64,000 bases of DNA from assembly GCA_013397795.1 (NCBI GenBank), contig VZTJ01001774.1, forward strand, positions 62,001 to 126,000, given 5' to 3'. Within the stretch, counting starts at the first letter, position 1, and each line of letters opens with the position of its first letter. Under the pieces are notes generated by a model, which did no database searches, had not been told where the DNA came from, and saw nothing but the letters and a program-made list of their open reading frames with translations. This DNA is from Orthonyx spaldingii (Eukaryota; Chordata; Aves; Passeriformes; Orthonychidae). Both the position numbers and the translations under genes were made by a program. This document shows positions 50,950-62,391 of the stretch, in pieces.

Positions 50950-51160
50950 GCAGCGCTGACGGCTCATGGAAATGTTTGGCAGAGGGAAGTGGAGCGAGGC
51001 GGGGCAGAGTGCCAGGGATGCGGTGGGGTGGAGGTGTCCCATCAACGCGTCGTGTCTCCACCCCACTTCAGCTCCTTTCAAGAGAGGCACAAGGGTCTAC
51101 CAGTGCAGATGTGCCTCGTGGGATGATCACGGGGACTTTTTTAGGAGCGTTATGGAGTTT
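50950..51160. promoter_or_regulatory. Second small CpG-enriched patch
   Basis: About 11 CpGs lie in some 210 bp, including GGAGCGAGGCGGGGC and CATCAACGCGTCGTG. The GAGGCGGGGC part contains an SP/KLF-type GC box. No exon or transcript start can be tied to it from sequence alone. Confidence 0.3.
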
Positions 51161-51458
51161 GTTTCAGAGTGCCACCACCCAGTGCAAGAGAAACTGCATC
51201 TTCTGCCAACAAGCCTTCCTTAAGAGCTGGTGCTGTCTGTCTGTGACTCAGTTCCCCCTGCAGGTCATGGACACGTCTTATGTCCTGGATGTGTTACAAA
51301 AATAAATACATTAAAAGTTGCAAGACACCCAGAAGCACAGTCGTTTGTGTCAGGTATGTCCTACAGACGGGAAGAAAAAAAAGGGTTCTAAATAAAGCAA
51401 AACTCAGTGCATTTGCAGATGCTCATGAGCTGTTATCGAATGGTGGGGGTTCTGAGGT

Positions 51459-51541
51459 TGTCCTGTGCAGGGCCAGGAGTTGGACTCCATACTCCTCGTG
51501 TGTCCCTTCCAACTCAGGATAATCTAGGATTCCATGGTTCA
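51459..51541 (+). mobile_element. Short CR1 3'-tail fragment
   Basis: GTCCTGTGCAGGGCCAGGAG, TTGGACTCCATACTCCTCGT and CCCTTCCAACTCAGGATAAT are the sense-strand 3' UTR of the same CR1 tail type as the 12.6 kb and 25.2 kb fragments. The octamer end is degenerate (CTAGGATTCCATGGTT). Confidence 0.86.
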
Positions 51542-53629
51542 AATGCATCACAGCAGATCGTGAGCACACTCATTTCTGCAGCAACTGGAAATGCCAGAAT
51601 CTCTGTGCTGGCTGCTCTTCATCTACAGCGAGTGGCTCCAGCATCTGGGGTTCCAAGCAGGTTTGGGAGCGGGTTGGCAGTGATGCCTCAGGAACGGCAG
51701 GTTGTTCTCTCAGCACCACGGTGCTCCCAGCGCTTGGGCCTGGCGGAGAGCTGCCCACACTCACCAGCCCGTGGGCCTCCAGCACCTCCAGTGCCAACTG
51801 CTCCTGGATAGTCACCTCAGGCAGCCAAGGGAGACAAACCCAGGCTGCCTCTGGGCACTGGGGAGCCATGGGAGACTCTTGGAGATGTCTCTGTGCCTCC
51901 AGTTCTGGTGGCAAATCTAGCTCAAAGTCAATGCCCATGTGAGACATCACATTTCGTAGCTTTACTTCATTATGTCCTGTGTACCCAGTAGAGGTAAAAT
52001 CAAGGGGAGTTTTCCCATCTTTGCAATTTTCCCTGCCTATACATTAAATAACAATGAAAATATATCAATTCTATCATCAGTAGAAAGGAGACATTATTCC
52101 TTCCCAGTATTTGTTTGCTTCCAAACATCACCCTGACATTCCTAATGTCTTTTACTGCTCTCTCAGGAAATACAGGATTTCTTTGAACAGGTTTCTAGTG
52201 TAGACAAAATCCCACTGAACTTCCTACAGATTGAATGTCCTCCAGGCTAAACAGTCATCCTCCTTTGTCCTGAGTCTGAAATGAAGCCCAAGATGAAGCA
52301 GGATGCTCAGCTGCCCACCTGGGAACATTGGGATGGTGGGGCCAGCGCAGAGCCTCTCTGGTTGCTGAACTGACGGGCTACCAGCAGCCCCACTGGGAAA
52401 TGATTGATTAGTTTTGCCTTTGCCATCTGCTAATTAGCTAAAGGAATGGATCTGCAGATCCAGAGAGCTGCCTGAGGGGAGGAAAACAGCTGAAGACATT
52501 GGTACCCTCAGGTCAGTGCTGACAGCAGACAGCAGCATTTGAAGCTCCCAGCGACTCAGGAGCAGCTCATGGGTCACGTTTTCTCCAGCCAGGAGCCACT
52601 TGCTGCTCCTGCCCTGCTGCCTTCATGGTGAGAAAGGGGAGGAAGGGAGAGAGCCTGCTCCTTGACTTTAAAAGTTGCAGTGACTTTAAAATTAAAATTA
52701 GTGAAACCATAAACGCCTACATGTTTGCATTGTTATTGTCAGAGCAGAGGAGTGCAGGATCACCCTGGGGTTGAAATACAGCCCCCAGCTGTACTCAGGC
52801 CTTAATATCTGGGAGCAGCATGGGCAAGTGAAGGGCAGGGTTTGGTGCCAGGACTGGATATAATTTCATGTGTTATGTCCACTTGATTGCCTACTTAGAA
52901 ATTATAAAAATGTACTGTATTTTAAAACTGCAGTCATAAGACAGCAGTTTCCATCTGAATGATAATGAAACACACTCCAAGGTTACGCTGGGACTTCGCT
53001 GGTGCTATTAGAGATCAGCTCAAAGCTACAAAAGAAAAAATATATTGCACTAATAAGTGCTCCTCGTGTATAAGTTCCCCTTCAGGAGTAATTAAATGTG
53101 ACTTTTTTTTTTTCTTTCAGATGGCTGATTTGTGGCATAGCTGTCATATTTTTGTCTGAGACTTGCAAAAGAGAATTTGAAGACTGAGATATTTAAAGAC
53201 AGCAACAACTCGCCCTGGGGAGAATTCCCACCTGGCTATGGCAGAAGCTGCTGCTCAGGAAATGTGCTGCCAGGGCCATGAGTGAGGGCACAAGAGCGAA
53301 TTTCAATGTAGCACGGAGAAACAGAGCATGGGCTTGACCCTGCACCCTCCTTCCCATGGAGCACAGCTCAGGGGCTCCTCCAGCTCTTATGTCTGTACCT
53401 CTCATGGAGATGCTTCCAGAAATAGGAGGCTCAGTCTTTCAGAATCTTGGAAAGTCTCTGAGTCGCTGGGAGGCAGCACCCCATGCTCTTGCATGGCCAT
53501 GCAGATGAATCCAGCCATGCACCCAAGGGATGAGCTCAGGAATAGACCTGGGGGTGCAGTGGGGATACAACTGCAGGGTGCACCCAGGGCTGCATCCCTG
53601 GCTTTTTCCCTTGGCTGAACAGACACTTT
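51542..53629. other. Unique non-coding DNA
   Basis: GC-richer at 51600-51920, where both strands have chance open frames. An acceptor-like T11CTTTCAG ends at 53120. No gene is recognised. Confidence 0.6.
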
Positions 53630-53778
53630 TTGTCAAAGCACTGGAACAGGCTGCCCAGGAAAGTGGTGGAGTCACCCTCCCTAGAAATGCTCAAAAACCT
53701 TGGGAGAGTTAGGTAAATGGTTGGACTTGATGGTCTTAAGGTCTTTTCCAACCCTACTGATTCTATGATTCTAACCTG
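53630..53778 (+). mobile_element. CR1 3'-end fragment with internal deletion
   Basis: AGCACTGGAACAGGCTGCCC and AAGTGGTGGAGTCACCCTCC are CR1 ORF2 C-terminal sequence. TGGTTGGACTTGATGGTCTT and TTCCAACCCTACTGATTCTA are the 3' UTR and tail. Sequence normally found between the two, coding the last residues, is shortened around 53690-53715. The tail reads ATTCTATGATTCTA, a different variant from the 34.7 kb copy. Confidence 0.9.
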
Positions 53779-54283
53779 GAGTCCTACATAAACATTAACC
53801 ATCACAGGGGCTGACTTTTCAAACATGACAAATTGCAAAAGAACTGCACGAAACCCACTATCATTACACCTCTGTGGCCCAACAAATTACATCAGGCCTC
53901 TCCAAGTCCCCAGCTGCCATTCCCCACCCGTGAAGTTTATCTGTGCTAACGAGGGAAAACTCATCAGCAACGTGTGATTGTCGCCAACTGCTCTATCCAG
54001 GTCTGGAGATGAACAACTGCAAGATTGGGTAAGAACTGGGAGAGCGGTCCAGAACTAGCAGGGAGAACCTCTGGGTCTCCTCTGCAGCGGAACAGTGACA
54101 GATTTGACCTCCTGGCTGCTTGTGTGGATAAGAGAGAGAGGGGGTGACCAGGCAGGTCTATTGAGCATTTCATGCCACTGAGCCAAAGGAATTATTGTGG
54201 GGGCTGGGAGGGAAAAGCTTGATTCAAGCTTTCACAGACATATTATCCACACAATTAAGGTCAGGGGCTTATGGCAGTCAGTT

Positions 54284-54315
54284 CTATTTCTATTTGTTTA
54301 TTTATTTGTTTTCTT
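54284..54315 (+). repeat. TTTA/TTTG-type microsatellite
   Basis: Imperfect tetranucleotide units (TTTC, TTTG, TTTA) run from CTATTTCTATTTGTTTATTT into ATTTGTTTTC. Confidence 0.8.
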
Positions 54316-55630
54316 AATGGCTTCGTTTCAGTGCTGGGTGGCTGCATTTGAGCCCTGCAAGCTGCTGATTTTGCAATCTTCTCTCTCTGGTGAAAGTGCT
54401 TTGTTTATATTACCAGGCATGTGTTATTTCAATTTTTGTTTATATCTCCTGTATCAATCAGTGAAACAGTCTCAAGAAACAAGGCCAGGCCAAGGAGAAA
54501 CACGCAGGTTTTGTTTGGACTGAGATACAGCATTCCTGAAAATTGGCTGCACCTCAGAAAAACTGCGAATAATGGTATTTACTGCTCCCCTCCTTGCAAA
54601 CAGAGCTGAAACCCAGGTTTTTCCCACTAGTGGCTGTTAAACTCGATGGGGAAGGTAGAGGTGATTAACCCCTGGCTTCCCTCACTTTATTAGCTCTTTG
54701 GATGGTAAAAAAAAAAATCCTTTTCTGGGACAAGCCTCAGAATGGACTTGGCCACCCTTTTAGTCTCTTTCATCTGTGCTGAGGGCTGGTGCTCCGTACC
54801 TTGCTAACAGGATAGGAGCATCCATGGGTGAAACCAGAGCTGTGACCAGATCTGTGTACATGTTTTTTAACCTCTCCCCCTGCCTACCATGGGGAAAAAT
54901 GCTCAGCCTCTGTTGCCAGTGCTCTGCACAAGCAATGGGATCAGACCCCTGCATGACAATGGCTCAGCCCCAGCACCCGAATCCTGAACCCATGGTGAGC
55001 ACCAGGATGGGAGGGGTGGCCAAGCCTGGAAGATGGGCTTGGCACCCTCAGCTGGTGGGGATGGTAAGGAATCTGTGGGCTTAGCAGACTCTGCAGAGGC
55101 TCTCCCTGGATGTCAAGTTGTGATCTGATCTGCAGACAGCGAGAGGGAGAGGAAAGGAGTGGGATCACTGCCAGGAGAGGACCCAAGATGTATTTTCATT
55201 TTGGACTTGAGGTTTTCGCCTACTTGAATTAAAACAAGAGATTCTTCCAAAAAAGCAAAGATGGGGAGGGGGAAAAGAGTGCCAGTCTACAATTGCTGGA
55301 TAGGTCAAAGAAATGAGTTTCCTAACAGGGATGTGACAGCTCAAGGATTTACAGATGAAAGCTTAAGGACACGTGCATATATTTGTGCCTGAGATGAATA
55401 TAAAAGGACATAAATACCAGTTAAAATTTATTCTAAGAAAAAACCCAATACACTTGTACTCCAATCATTACAATTCAAACAAAGCAATTGTCAATTCCCT
55501 GGCAATTTACATTTAAATGCACAATGTAATTCTCATGCTAAATTGTCTATTTCCAGTGTAGGCCTTACTCAGAGTGTGTGTGGGGGGAGAGGAAGGCTAT
55601 GGCTGGGCTTGTGGATAGCCACTGGTCTGG

Positions 55631-55660
55631 GAGAGCTGAGCTGAGCTCAGCTGAGCTGAG
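55631..55660 (+). repeat. GAGCT/GAGCTC pentamer cluster
   Basis: AGAGCTGAGCTGAGCTCAGC followed by TGAGCTGAG is a short run of overlapping AGCT pentamers with a central GAGCTC. It is probably a small slippage expansion. Confidence 0.85.
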
Positions 55661-56451
55661 TGACCTATATTTCTGGTTTCCCTCAGACAAACAGGGACAC
55701 TCAGTTTTCAGCAGAGAAACCCAGAAACATTTTCACCTCAAAAGCACAGAGGAGATGGGTGGATCTGGAAAAACAGGATCAAGACCAAAATGTTCAGGGG
55801 TAGCAGGGCCTTAATATGACATTTTTAGACACAAGCAGGTCCCTCATCAGACAGAAAGGTCTTCTCCTATTCTGTGCTCAAAACCAAGCCCTCTCCCAGA
55901 ACTCCGCTTATTGCAACATATTTCTGTTAACAAGATAAGACTTGCTGTAACATCAGCCTGCCTACACGTCATCCACTGCCTGCTTCCCATCTGTTAGTCT
56001 TGATATTTCTTTAATCTCTTTCTCTCACACAGCTCCATGAATAGTTCCCCTCTGTAGCACAGGGAGTGAAATTGGAGAACGCAGCGTTGCTCTCTGGGAA
56101 AGGCATATATTGGTTTGAAATGAGAAGCTTAAAGGCCCAGGCAGGTTGGCTGTTCCCTGAGACAGCAGAGAGAAATGCAATGAGAAAATGGAGGGAGAGC
56201 TGAATTTGAAGTGTCTGTTCTTTAATTATAAATGTTCTTCCTCCAAACAGCTTTTCTTAACAGCTGGTCATCAATTACGCAGAGTTACTGAGGTTTTCAG
56301 ACAGGAGATCAATAAATGGGATTTTTTTCTTGGCCAGGAGAAACCATTACATAATGGCTGTGTTTCTTCCCTCTGCTTGCCAAGCTTTCAGGAACTGGCA
56401 GGCGTTCAAGACAGTAAGGCTATTCTTAGACGAGGGGCACAGCATCAAGCT

Positions 56452-56478
56452 CAGCAGCAGCAGCAGCAGCAGCAGCAG
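56452..56478 (+). repeat. (CAG)9 trinucleotide repeat
   Basis: Nine perfect CAG units. In one forward frame (56188-56607, 139 codons) they would encode a polyglutamine run of about nine residues; the adjoining frames read them as serine or alanine. I see no sign that the frame is a real exon: it has no recognisable domain and its flanks are ordinary unique DNA. The repeat is therefore annotated as a microsatellite only. Ten C residues follow at 56547-56556. Confidence 0.95.
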
Positions 56479-57457
56479 CGTGGTCTCCAACGCCTGGAGC
56501 CCGGGAGGGCATCCAGGGAGGGTCAATATGGGACAGGACATATCAACCCCCCCCCCACCCTGGGAAGGGCACAGAGCTGGATGTGGCTTCTGGAGGATGT
56601 GTGTTAATGAATCAACAGCCTCAGTGCAGCAGCATGTCTGAGATGCTTTTTAAAACGTGCCAGATCTAAATAGAAACAGTGACAGGGGAAGATGGACAGC
56701 CTTCCAGAGCTATCTGCTGCTTCACATGGGAACCTCGGGATGTGAGGCAGAATAAATATACCTGTAGTGTAGCAACCTGAGAACTGCACACCTTTCCTGT
56801 CTGGTTTATATGTGTTATTTGCAGTGAAATCAAGGCTATCTGCACAAAAAAAAAAGGAGGGCTGCTTTTTCACAGCCTGCAACCTTTGCTGTGTGTTCCA
56901 TATAAATCAGACTGCTGCTGTTTGTTCTAAATGGAGGATCTCATCTGCGTCTTTGCAGATGACCTGTCTCACACAGACATGACACATAAGCATTCCAGAG
57001 ACATTTCTGTGACCCACTATCATGCCATAAACCATCTGGCTACCTCTATAGTAGCAGAGCTTAAAAACGAGGCCACTCCCTTTGCAATCTGTGGCTTACA
57101 AATAAAACAAAATTCTGTGGAAGGGTTGTGCTGCCATAACCTCAGGTTGTCACGTGCCAGCCTGGAGCTGCAGCAGCGTGTTCCAGTCACAGCCAGCACT
57201 GCATAATGGATTTGTCAGCTCCTTGTGGCACAGAGCTGCTGTATGGGATGGTGCACATCTATCAGCCCTTCCTCAGGTGACAGCAAGCAGGGTCAGGCTC
57301 ATTAAATTATGCTCGGTAGAAATATAAACCTAAGAAAAAGCAAATTTCCCCCTGCCAGGGGCTGAGCAGGGAAAATGCACCTTTTCCACTTCTGGAGATC
57401 GTCAGTGTCAAGCAAGGAGGGCAGGACCAGCATGGGGTGAGAACCAGCCTGAAACCA

Positions 57458-57482
57458 CTCACATGAGTGTCTCTCATGTGAG
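57458..57482. other. Perfect 10-bp inverted repeat (hairpin), 5-base loop
   Basis: CTCACATGAG (57458-57467) and CTCATGTGAG (57473-57482) are exact reverse complements with TGTCT between them. The stem could form a cruciform or RNA hairpin but is too short for a microRNA precursor. It contains two opposed CATGTG E-box-like words. Confidence 0.85.
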
Positions 57483-58895
57483 CACCACCAGCGAGATCCC
57501 CGTCAGGGTGGTCCTTGGAGGTGTTCAGCAAAGCAATGCAAAAACCAGAAAAAAACCCCCAAATATTTTCATGGCCCAAACACTACGTGAGACTGTTCGA
57601 GCTGCCAGAAAGGCCTGGTGCTCTGGGGAGAAATGAAAAGATGTATTTCAAAGCACAGCAATAAAAGCACATTACAGCACCTGAGCCAAAACGTGCTCTC
57701 AGTTCACCTTCCAGTGTAAGATCCAGAACAAGGCTTGGCTGACATCCACACGTATAAAGGTTTGGTCTCAGAAAGAAGGACTTCCAAGGCTGTTTCCCAG
57801 TACAACAAGCTTGGGCACAAAGGCCTTTGTGGTGTTGGCTTTCTCCAAGCCCCAGGGGTCTTGCTGTGATAGTTCCAGGCGTTACACAGCCAGAGATTTT
57901 CTTGTCTGACCCGTGAGCAAAGCAAGTATAATTCAGTCATCTTGTATCTGACAGCTCTTCTACCTGCCTGTGCAGCTGATTTCCTTTAAAATAAGTATGG
58001 CATCTACTGCCAGGTAGTCAGTGAATCCTGTTTGCAAGCAAGATAAACGAATAACAAAGGCCCTGGAAGAAAACTAGCCAAATGTTAGAAACAGCCCCTC
58101 AAGCAAAGGCTTCACAAAGCAAGCGCACATCGCAAGAGCAGCAGTGGCCTCTGTGATATCATTTCCAAGATTAATTCATGCTTAATAAACAGCACAGTAA
58201 AGTCAGTTGATAGCAGTTCTTTTCTCCAGGCCAAGTAATGCTTATTGCCTTTATCCTATCTGATGCATATGCAGAAGGGAACATGCGCCAGCCTTGGTAT
58301 GAAAAGGCAAATTACACTTTATAGGTGAGACTAAGGAATAGATAGAAGTGTGTGCACAGGGGAAAACAGTAACCTCAAGTGGTCCTGAGGTCGGACCTGG
58401 TTTTCAGGGGGGTTCAAGAAAATCCATTTTCCTAAAGGGGAAGAGGTAGACCCTGCCAGGTATAGGAAGGTGCAGCATCCCTGCATTACGCATGAGAGAG
58501 AACCAGCCTGCAGCAACTAATCCTGACCTGGAGGGGTCCTGGCAGCCCCTTGGACCCCTTTAGCACAGCCCCACCACAGACCTGCACATGTTTAGCCTGA
58601 CAGCAGAAGCACAAAACCTGCGCTCATCGCACACTGCTCAGGCTCCCTCCCAGCCCGCGAGTCACTTGCATTTTTCAGTCTGCTCTGGGTCACCCACATT
58701 TGCTTTTTCCCAGAAGAAGGGGAAAAATAAACTAATGAAACACCACAGCATGCAAGACGCCCTCCCCCTCACCGCCTGGCTTCTGCTGTGAAGACCGCCA
58801 GTGCTTCACCTCCTATTTGATGTATATTCAGCACAAGACAGGGAGGCGCGGCAGTTTCTGTGGGCAGCAGAAATGAAAGGCAATGACAGAGGCAG

Positions 58896-58931
58896 GGAAA
58901 AAAAAAAAAGGAAAAAAAAAAGGGAAAAGAA
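58896..58931 (+). repeat. A-rich purine tract
   Basis: Runs of A are separated only by GG or GGG: a run of about 12 A, GG, about 10 A, GGG, AAAAG. The tract is all purine on this strand. A further A run lies at 58980-58989. No attached retroposon is visible. Confidence 0.93.
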
Positions 58932-60223
58932 AGCTCTTACAGCTCTTTGATTGTGCTGGCTCTTTGTTTGAGGTATACAAAAAAAAAAAGCCCAACTTGC
59001 TGAAGGATTTGTCTCCTCGAGATAATAACCTGTTCAGGAGACTTGTCTCACCTTTCAAGCATGGAGTTCCTCAGAAGGGATCCCACCTCTCAGGCGGCTC
59101 CTGAACATCAGGGTTATTTTTGGTCAAGGCTGAGATTCTCTTCTGAGCCCTTTTACCCCCAGTTTTGCCCCAGGGCCACTGTTCACCCATGAGGAGGCAG
59201 CCACCCTCACTGAGCTGTGCATGGAGCAGGCACCCCCTGATCGAGTGTGGTGGGAGGCACCTGCAGGAGCACCCTTGGGAGGGCAGGAGGAGGTGTCCCC
59301 ACTGCAAAGCCTGGACATCAGTGTGCAGAAGAGACAACAAGCAGATGGACAAGTCACAGGCCAGATCCTCATGGGGTGTAGAGCAGCAAACTGTCCCCAG
59401 ACTCTTCAGAGCAATGGATGTGTGCTGCCTGCAGGCTGCTGAGAAAGAGTTAAATTCCATGATTCAGCAGGCATCTGCTCAGCTCCCAGGAAAGCTTCTT
59501 TGCTCAAAAGATTTATGTCAGTCTTGAAAGAAGGGAACCAGACCAAACTAAAGCAAATCAACGACATTTTAGGAAAATATCCTCTTTTCCCTGAACTTCT
59601 GAGAATTTCCTCATTACATCTGCTATATTAATTTTTTTCTTTCTTGTGACACAGTCCTGCAAACTTCTAGTCCTGGGAATAACTTCAAAACATTTAAATC
59701 ATTCTCCATTCTTCAACATTTGGATGTTAAAGTACTTTACAAGTGTTCGTGGGTGTTGGCCAAGATTTTCAAAAGCAACTATTTATTCTATGTGCCTGCA
59801 TTTTTGGATGCCTCCCTTCACTGCAAATTTCTGTAACAGGGCTTCATTTTCAGAGCTGCTGGAGTATCCAGACTCTGCAGATGGAGTCAGAGAAACAAAG
59901 CTACTTATCACTTTTGAAAACCTGATCTTTAATTTGACAATACCTTTGTGAGAGAAGAAAGGTCAGGAGTTGGGGGTTACATCCAAGGTCACACAAGAAG
60001 GTTGGGACATGCCAGGCATGAAGTAAACTTTGCTCAAAATCATCTTAATTGCAAGACCATTCTTCTTGTGTTAGCTCCAGTAGAAAAGAAACACCTTCTT
60101 TGCAGGAAAAGGTTGTTATTTTCATGACCAAAAGAGTTCTTAAGGAGAAACAAATGCACTGTTGGCAACTAAAACCCAATCTACTAACTTTTGATAATTT
60201 TACTTGGTTTTGTTTAATTTTAG

Positions 60224-60300
60224 CTTTCTGGGAAAACAACAAAGATACTGAGGCAAAAGATGAAAATAAATGTGGGATCAAACTACATTTTTTCAGAAAG
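60224..60300 (+). other. Candidate internal exon (77 nt) with full splice-site grammar
   Basis: Upstream lies a perfect TACTAAC branch-point word (60182-60188), then a T-rich tract with no AG, then TTTTAG ending at 60223. The interval ends CAGAAAG at 60300 and is followed by GTGAGC, a good donor. Branch A to acceptor is 36 bases, a typical distance. Two of three frames are open; one reads FWENNKDTEAKDENKCGIKL and onward, resembling no protein I know. If real it could belong to an unrecognised coding gene or a long non-coding RNA on the + strand. No partner exon can be assigned with confidence. Confidence 0.3.
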
Positions 60301-62391
60301 GTGAGCCCAGGGTCCTGGGCAGAGTTTGCCAATAAAGACAACTTGGCTGATAAGAATGGCCCAGCAAATGAAGCATGTGAAGAAAAATTGTAGTAATCAA
60401 AAGGGGCCTCTAGTCTCATTTATTCATTTTTTTAACATATGACAATGACACAAAGGTAGAAAGTAGATATGACATTTAGGCTTTAAAATCATCACTGCAG
60501 CCTTGGAAAGGGACTGACTGCTGGATTGGGTTAATTAACTATCCATTACTGGTATGGCCAGCACAGCAAACGCCAGCCCAGCTGCCGGCCGATGCCACAC
60601 GCGGTGCTGGACGGATTTCATACAAAGAGGTTTGGAGCAGGGAAAGCAGTTCCTGCTTAAATAACTCCTAATGGAGGACTGTGTTTGAACAGTGATGAGA
60701 GGCTTTTATGTGCCTTCAGCACTGTGAAAGAGCTTAAAACGTGAACTCTCAGCTCTCTCCTGGCCAGAAGAGATGAATGAAGGTTGTCGTTGTTCAAGGC
60801 GTCATCACCACCAGAAGAAATTTTAGACTCCGCCGGGAAGGGGAAGCAGTTTTTCATCTGAGAAGCCTTATCTATTGTGCAGAGCTGTATTCACAATACA
60901 GATTTTCTTCTGGAAAGAGACAGTACAGCTCATTCTTGCCCCACTCCTGCTCTGCTGTGGAGCCATAGGTGTGCTCTGCAGGACTCCTGAAGGACACGGT
61001 GACAATGTCCCTGTGGCGGGGGAGCAGAGCCAGCACTGGTGGTCTGGGCTGTCCCACTGAGCTGTGAGCTGCAGGGTGCTGCAAGGACAGGGCAAAGGCA
61101 CAGAACCTGTGTGTGCAGGGCTGTGCAAGGGAACAGCAGCCCTGGGAAGCCTCCTGTGAGCTGTTAGAGCAGCTGCAAACGCTGTGCTGACACATCTCGT
61201 GTCACTTTGGCCTTTCCATGAGCCAGAATCTAGAAGGAGTCAAGTTATTATAAACTTACTATTGCTTTTCCCTTCCTTAGCTGCAATTTCTATACCATAT
61301 TCCTTAGGGAATGCAGCATTAAATGGGATACAAAGGTAGGATTAACTCATGGCAGTGCAGTGGTCAGGGAGAACAGATTTTGGGAGTAGTAATGCTCTTA
61401 GTGAGCTGCTGATACAAAAAGAAACATGGACACAGTTGTTGGGGGACTTCTGCAGTCCTGACTGCTCAGAAGACTCTTTTCTTGTTCATTTCTGTTCATA
61501 TTAATCACACATTATATCCCACAGAGTGTGGTGGCCTGACTTGGACCTCCATACCTGTGTGCAAGCTAACATAGTTGTCCATCTTCCCTGGTGAATCAAA
61601 TTCCATGTGCAGGGGATACCAGTAATCACTAATTCCCCTTCTGAACAAATCGAGTGTAGCAAGACTTGACCACAAATGCATTTTTAGCAGATTGAGGCTC
61701 ATGCTTTCAAACTGAGATACCTTTGCATGTACAGTCCTGCTGTAGGCTCACACCAAGGTATTTTTGTAGCCATTTCTAAGAAAGGGATTCCATGTCCCTC
61801 TGCAAAAAAAAAAAAACCAACCCTAAATGGGATTAACACTGTGTATAGAAAAGCAGTGGAATGAATTAAAGGGATTGCTAGGCTCTGAATTTCCCATCTG
61901 CTGGCTGCTAGTTTGTGACAGGATGGTCTGAAAATTGTTCCAAGGGAGGAGTGCATAGCACAGAGCATTTCCAAGAACACAGCTCTTTTTCCAGGAATTA
62001 ATTCTAAATTTCGACCATTCAAATTAACCTGCTATGAGGTCCCCACTGTGTGCACTCAAAAACAGGAAGCTCTTCACTCATGGGGAAAAAACACATTTCT
62101 GAATCCTGCATTTGACTTAAAGATGTGAAACCTGTAATTCTTCTACTAATTTTAGGAATGCATGGCAGCAGAGCAGGAGACCAGCAGAAGCTCAGAACCC
62201 TTCTGCAGGCAGCAGTCGGAGTAGAAACAAACCAGGCAGCCTGAAAATTAACCAAAACAGTGCAGACTTCTCAGGAAACCAAGCAATTATTCATGCAATG
62301 GCCAGGCATTTTTTAGTGGATGACCAAATAATTTTGCATAGCTAATGAGCCCAAAAATTGGAAAGGAGAAAGCACAAAGCAACTTGTTTCT

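Larger units (their letters stand above)
45547..51458. other. Unique non-coding DNA
   Basis: Contains the G-quadruplex motif and CpG patch listed separately. A very strong acceptor-like site (CTAATA, T12, AATTTTCCAG) ends at 47594; the sequence after it is open for about 25-30 codons in two frames. No gene is recognised. Confidence 0.6.

Noticed and set aside
53103..53159. Acceptor-like T11CTTTCAG followed by ATG and a 12-codon frame
   Set aside because: No donor, polyadenylation signal or coding potential follows within a few hundred bases. A T run ending in CAG is common by chance.
55631..55660. GAGCT pentamers resembling an immunoglobulin switch region
   Set aside because: The run is only about 30 bp and isolated. 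Switch regions are kilobases of such repeats beside constant-region genes, which are absent.
56188..56607. 139-codon frame with a polyglutamine tract
   Set aside because: The polyQ comes from a simple CAG microsatellite and other frames are open across it too. There is no domain or flanking splice grammar to support a gene.
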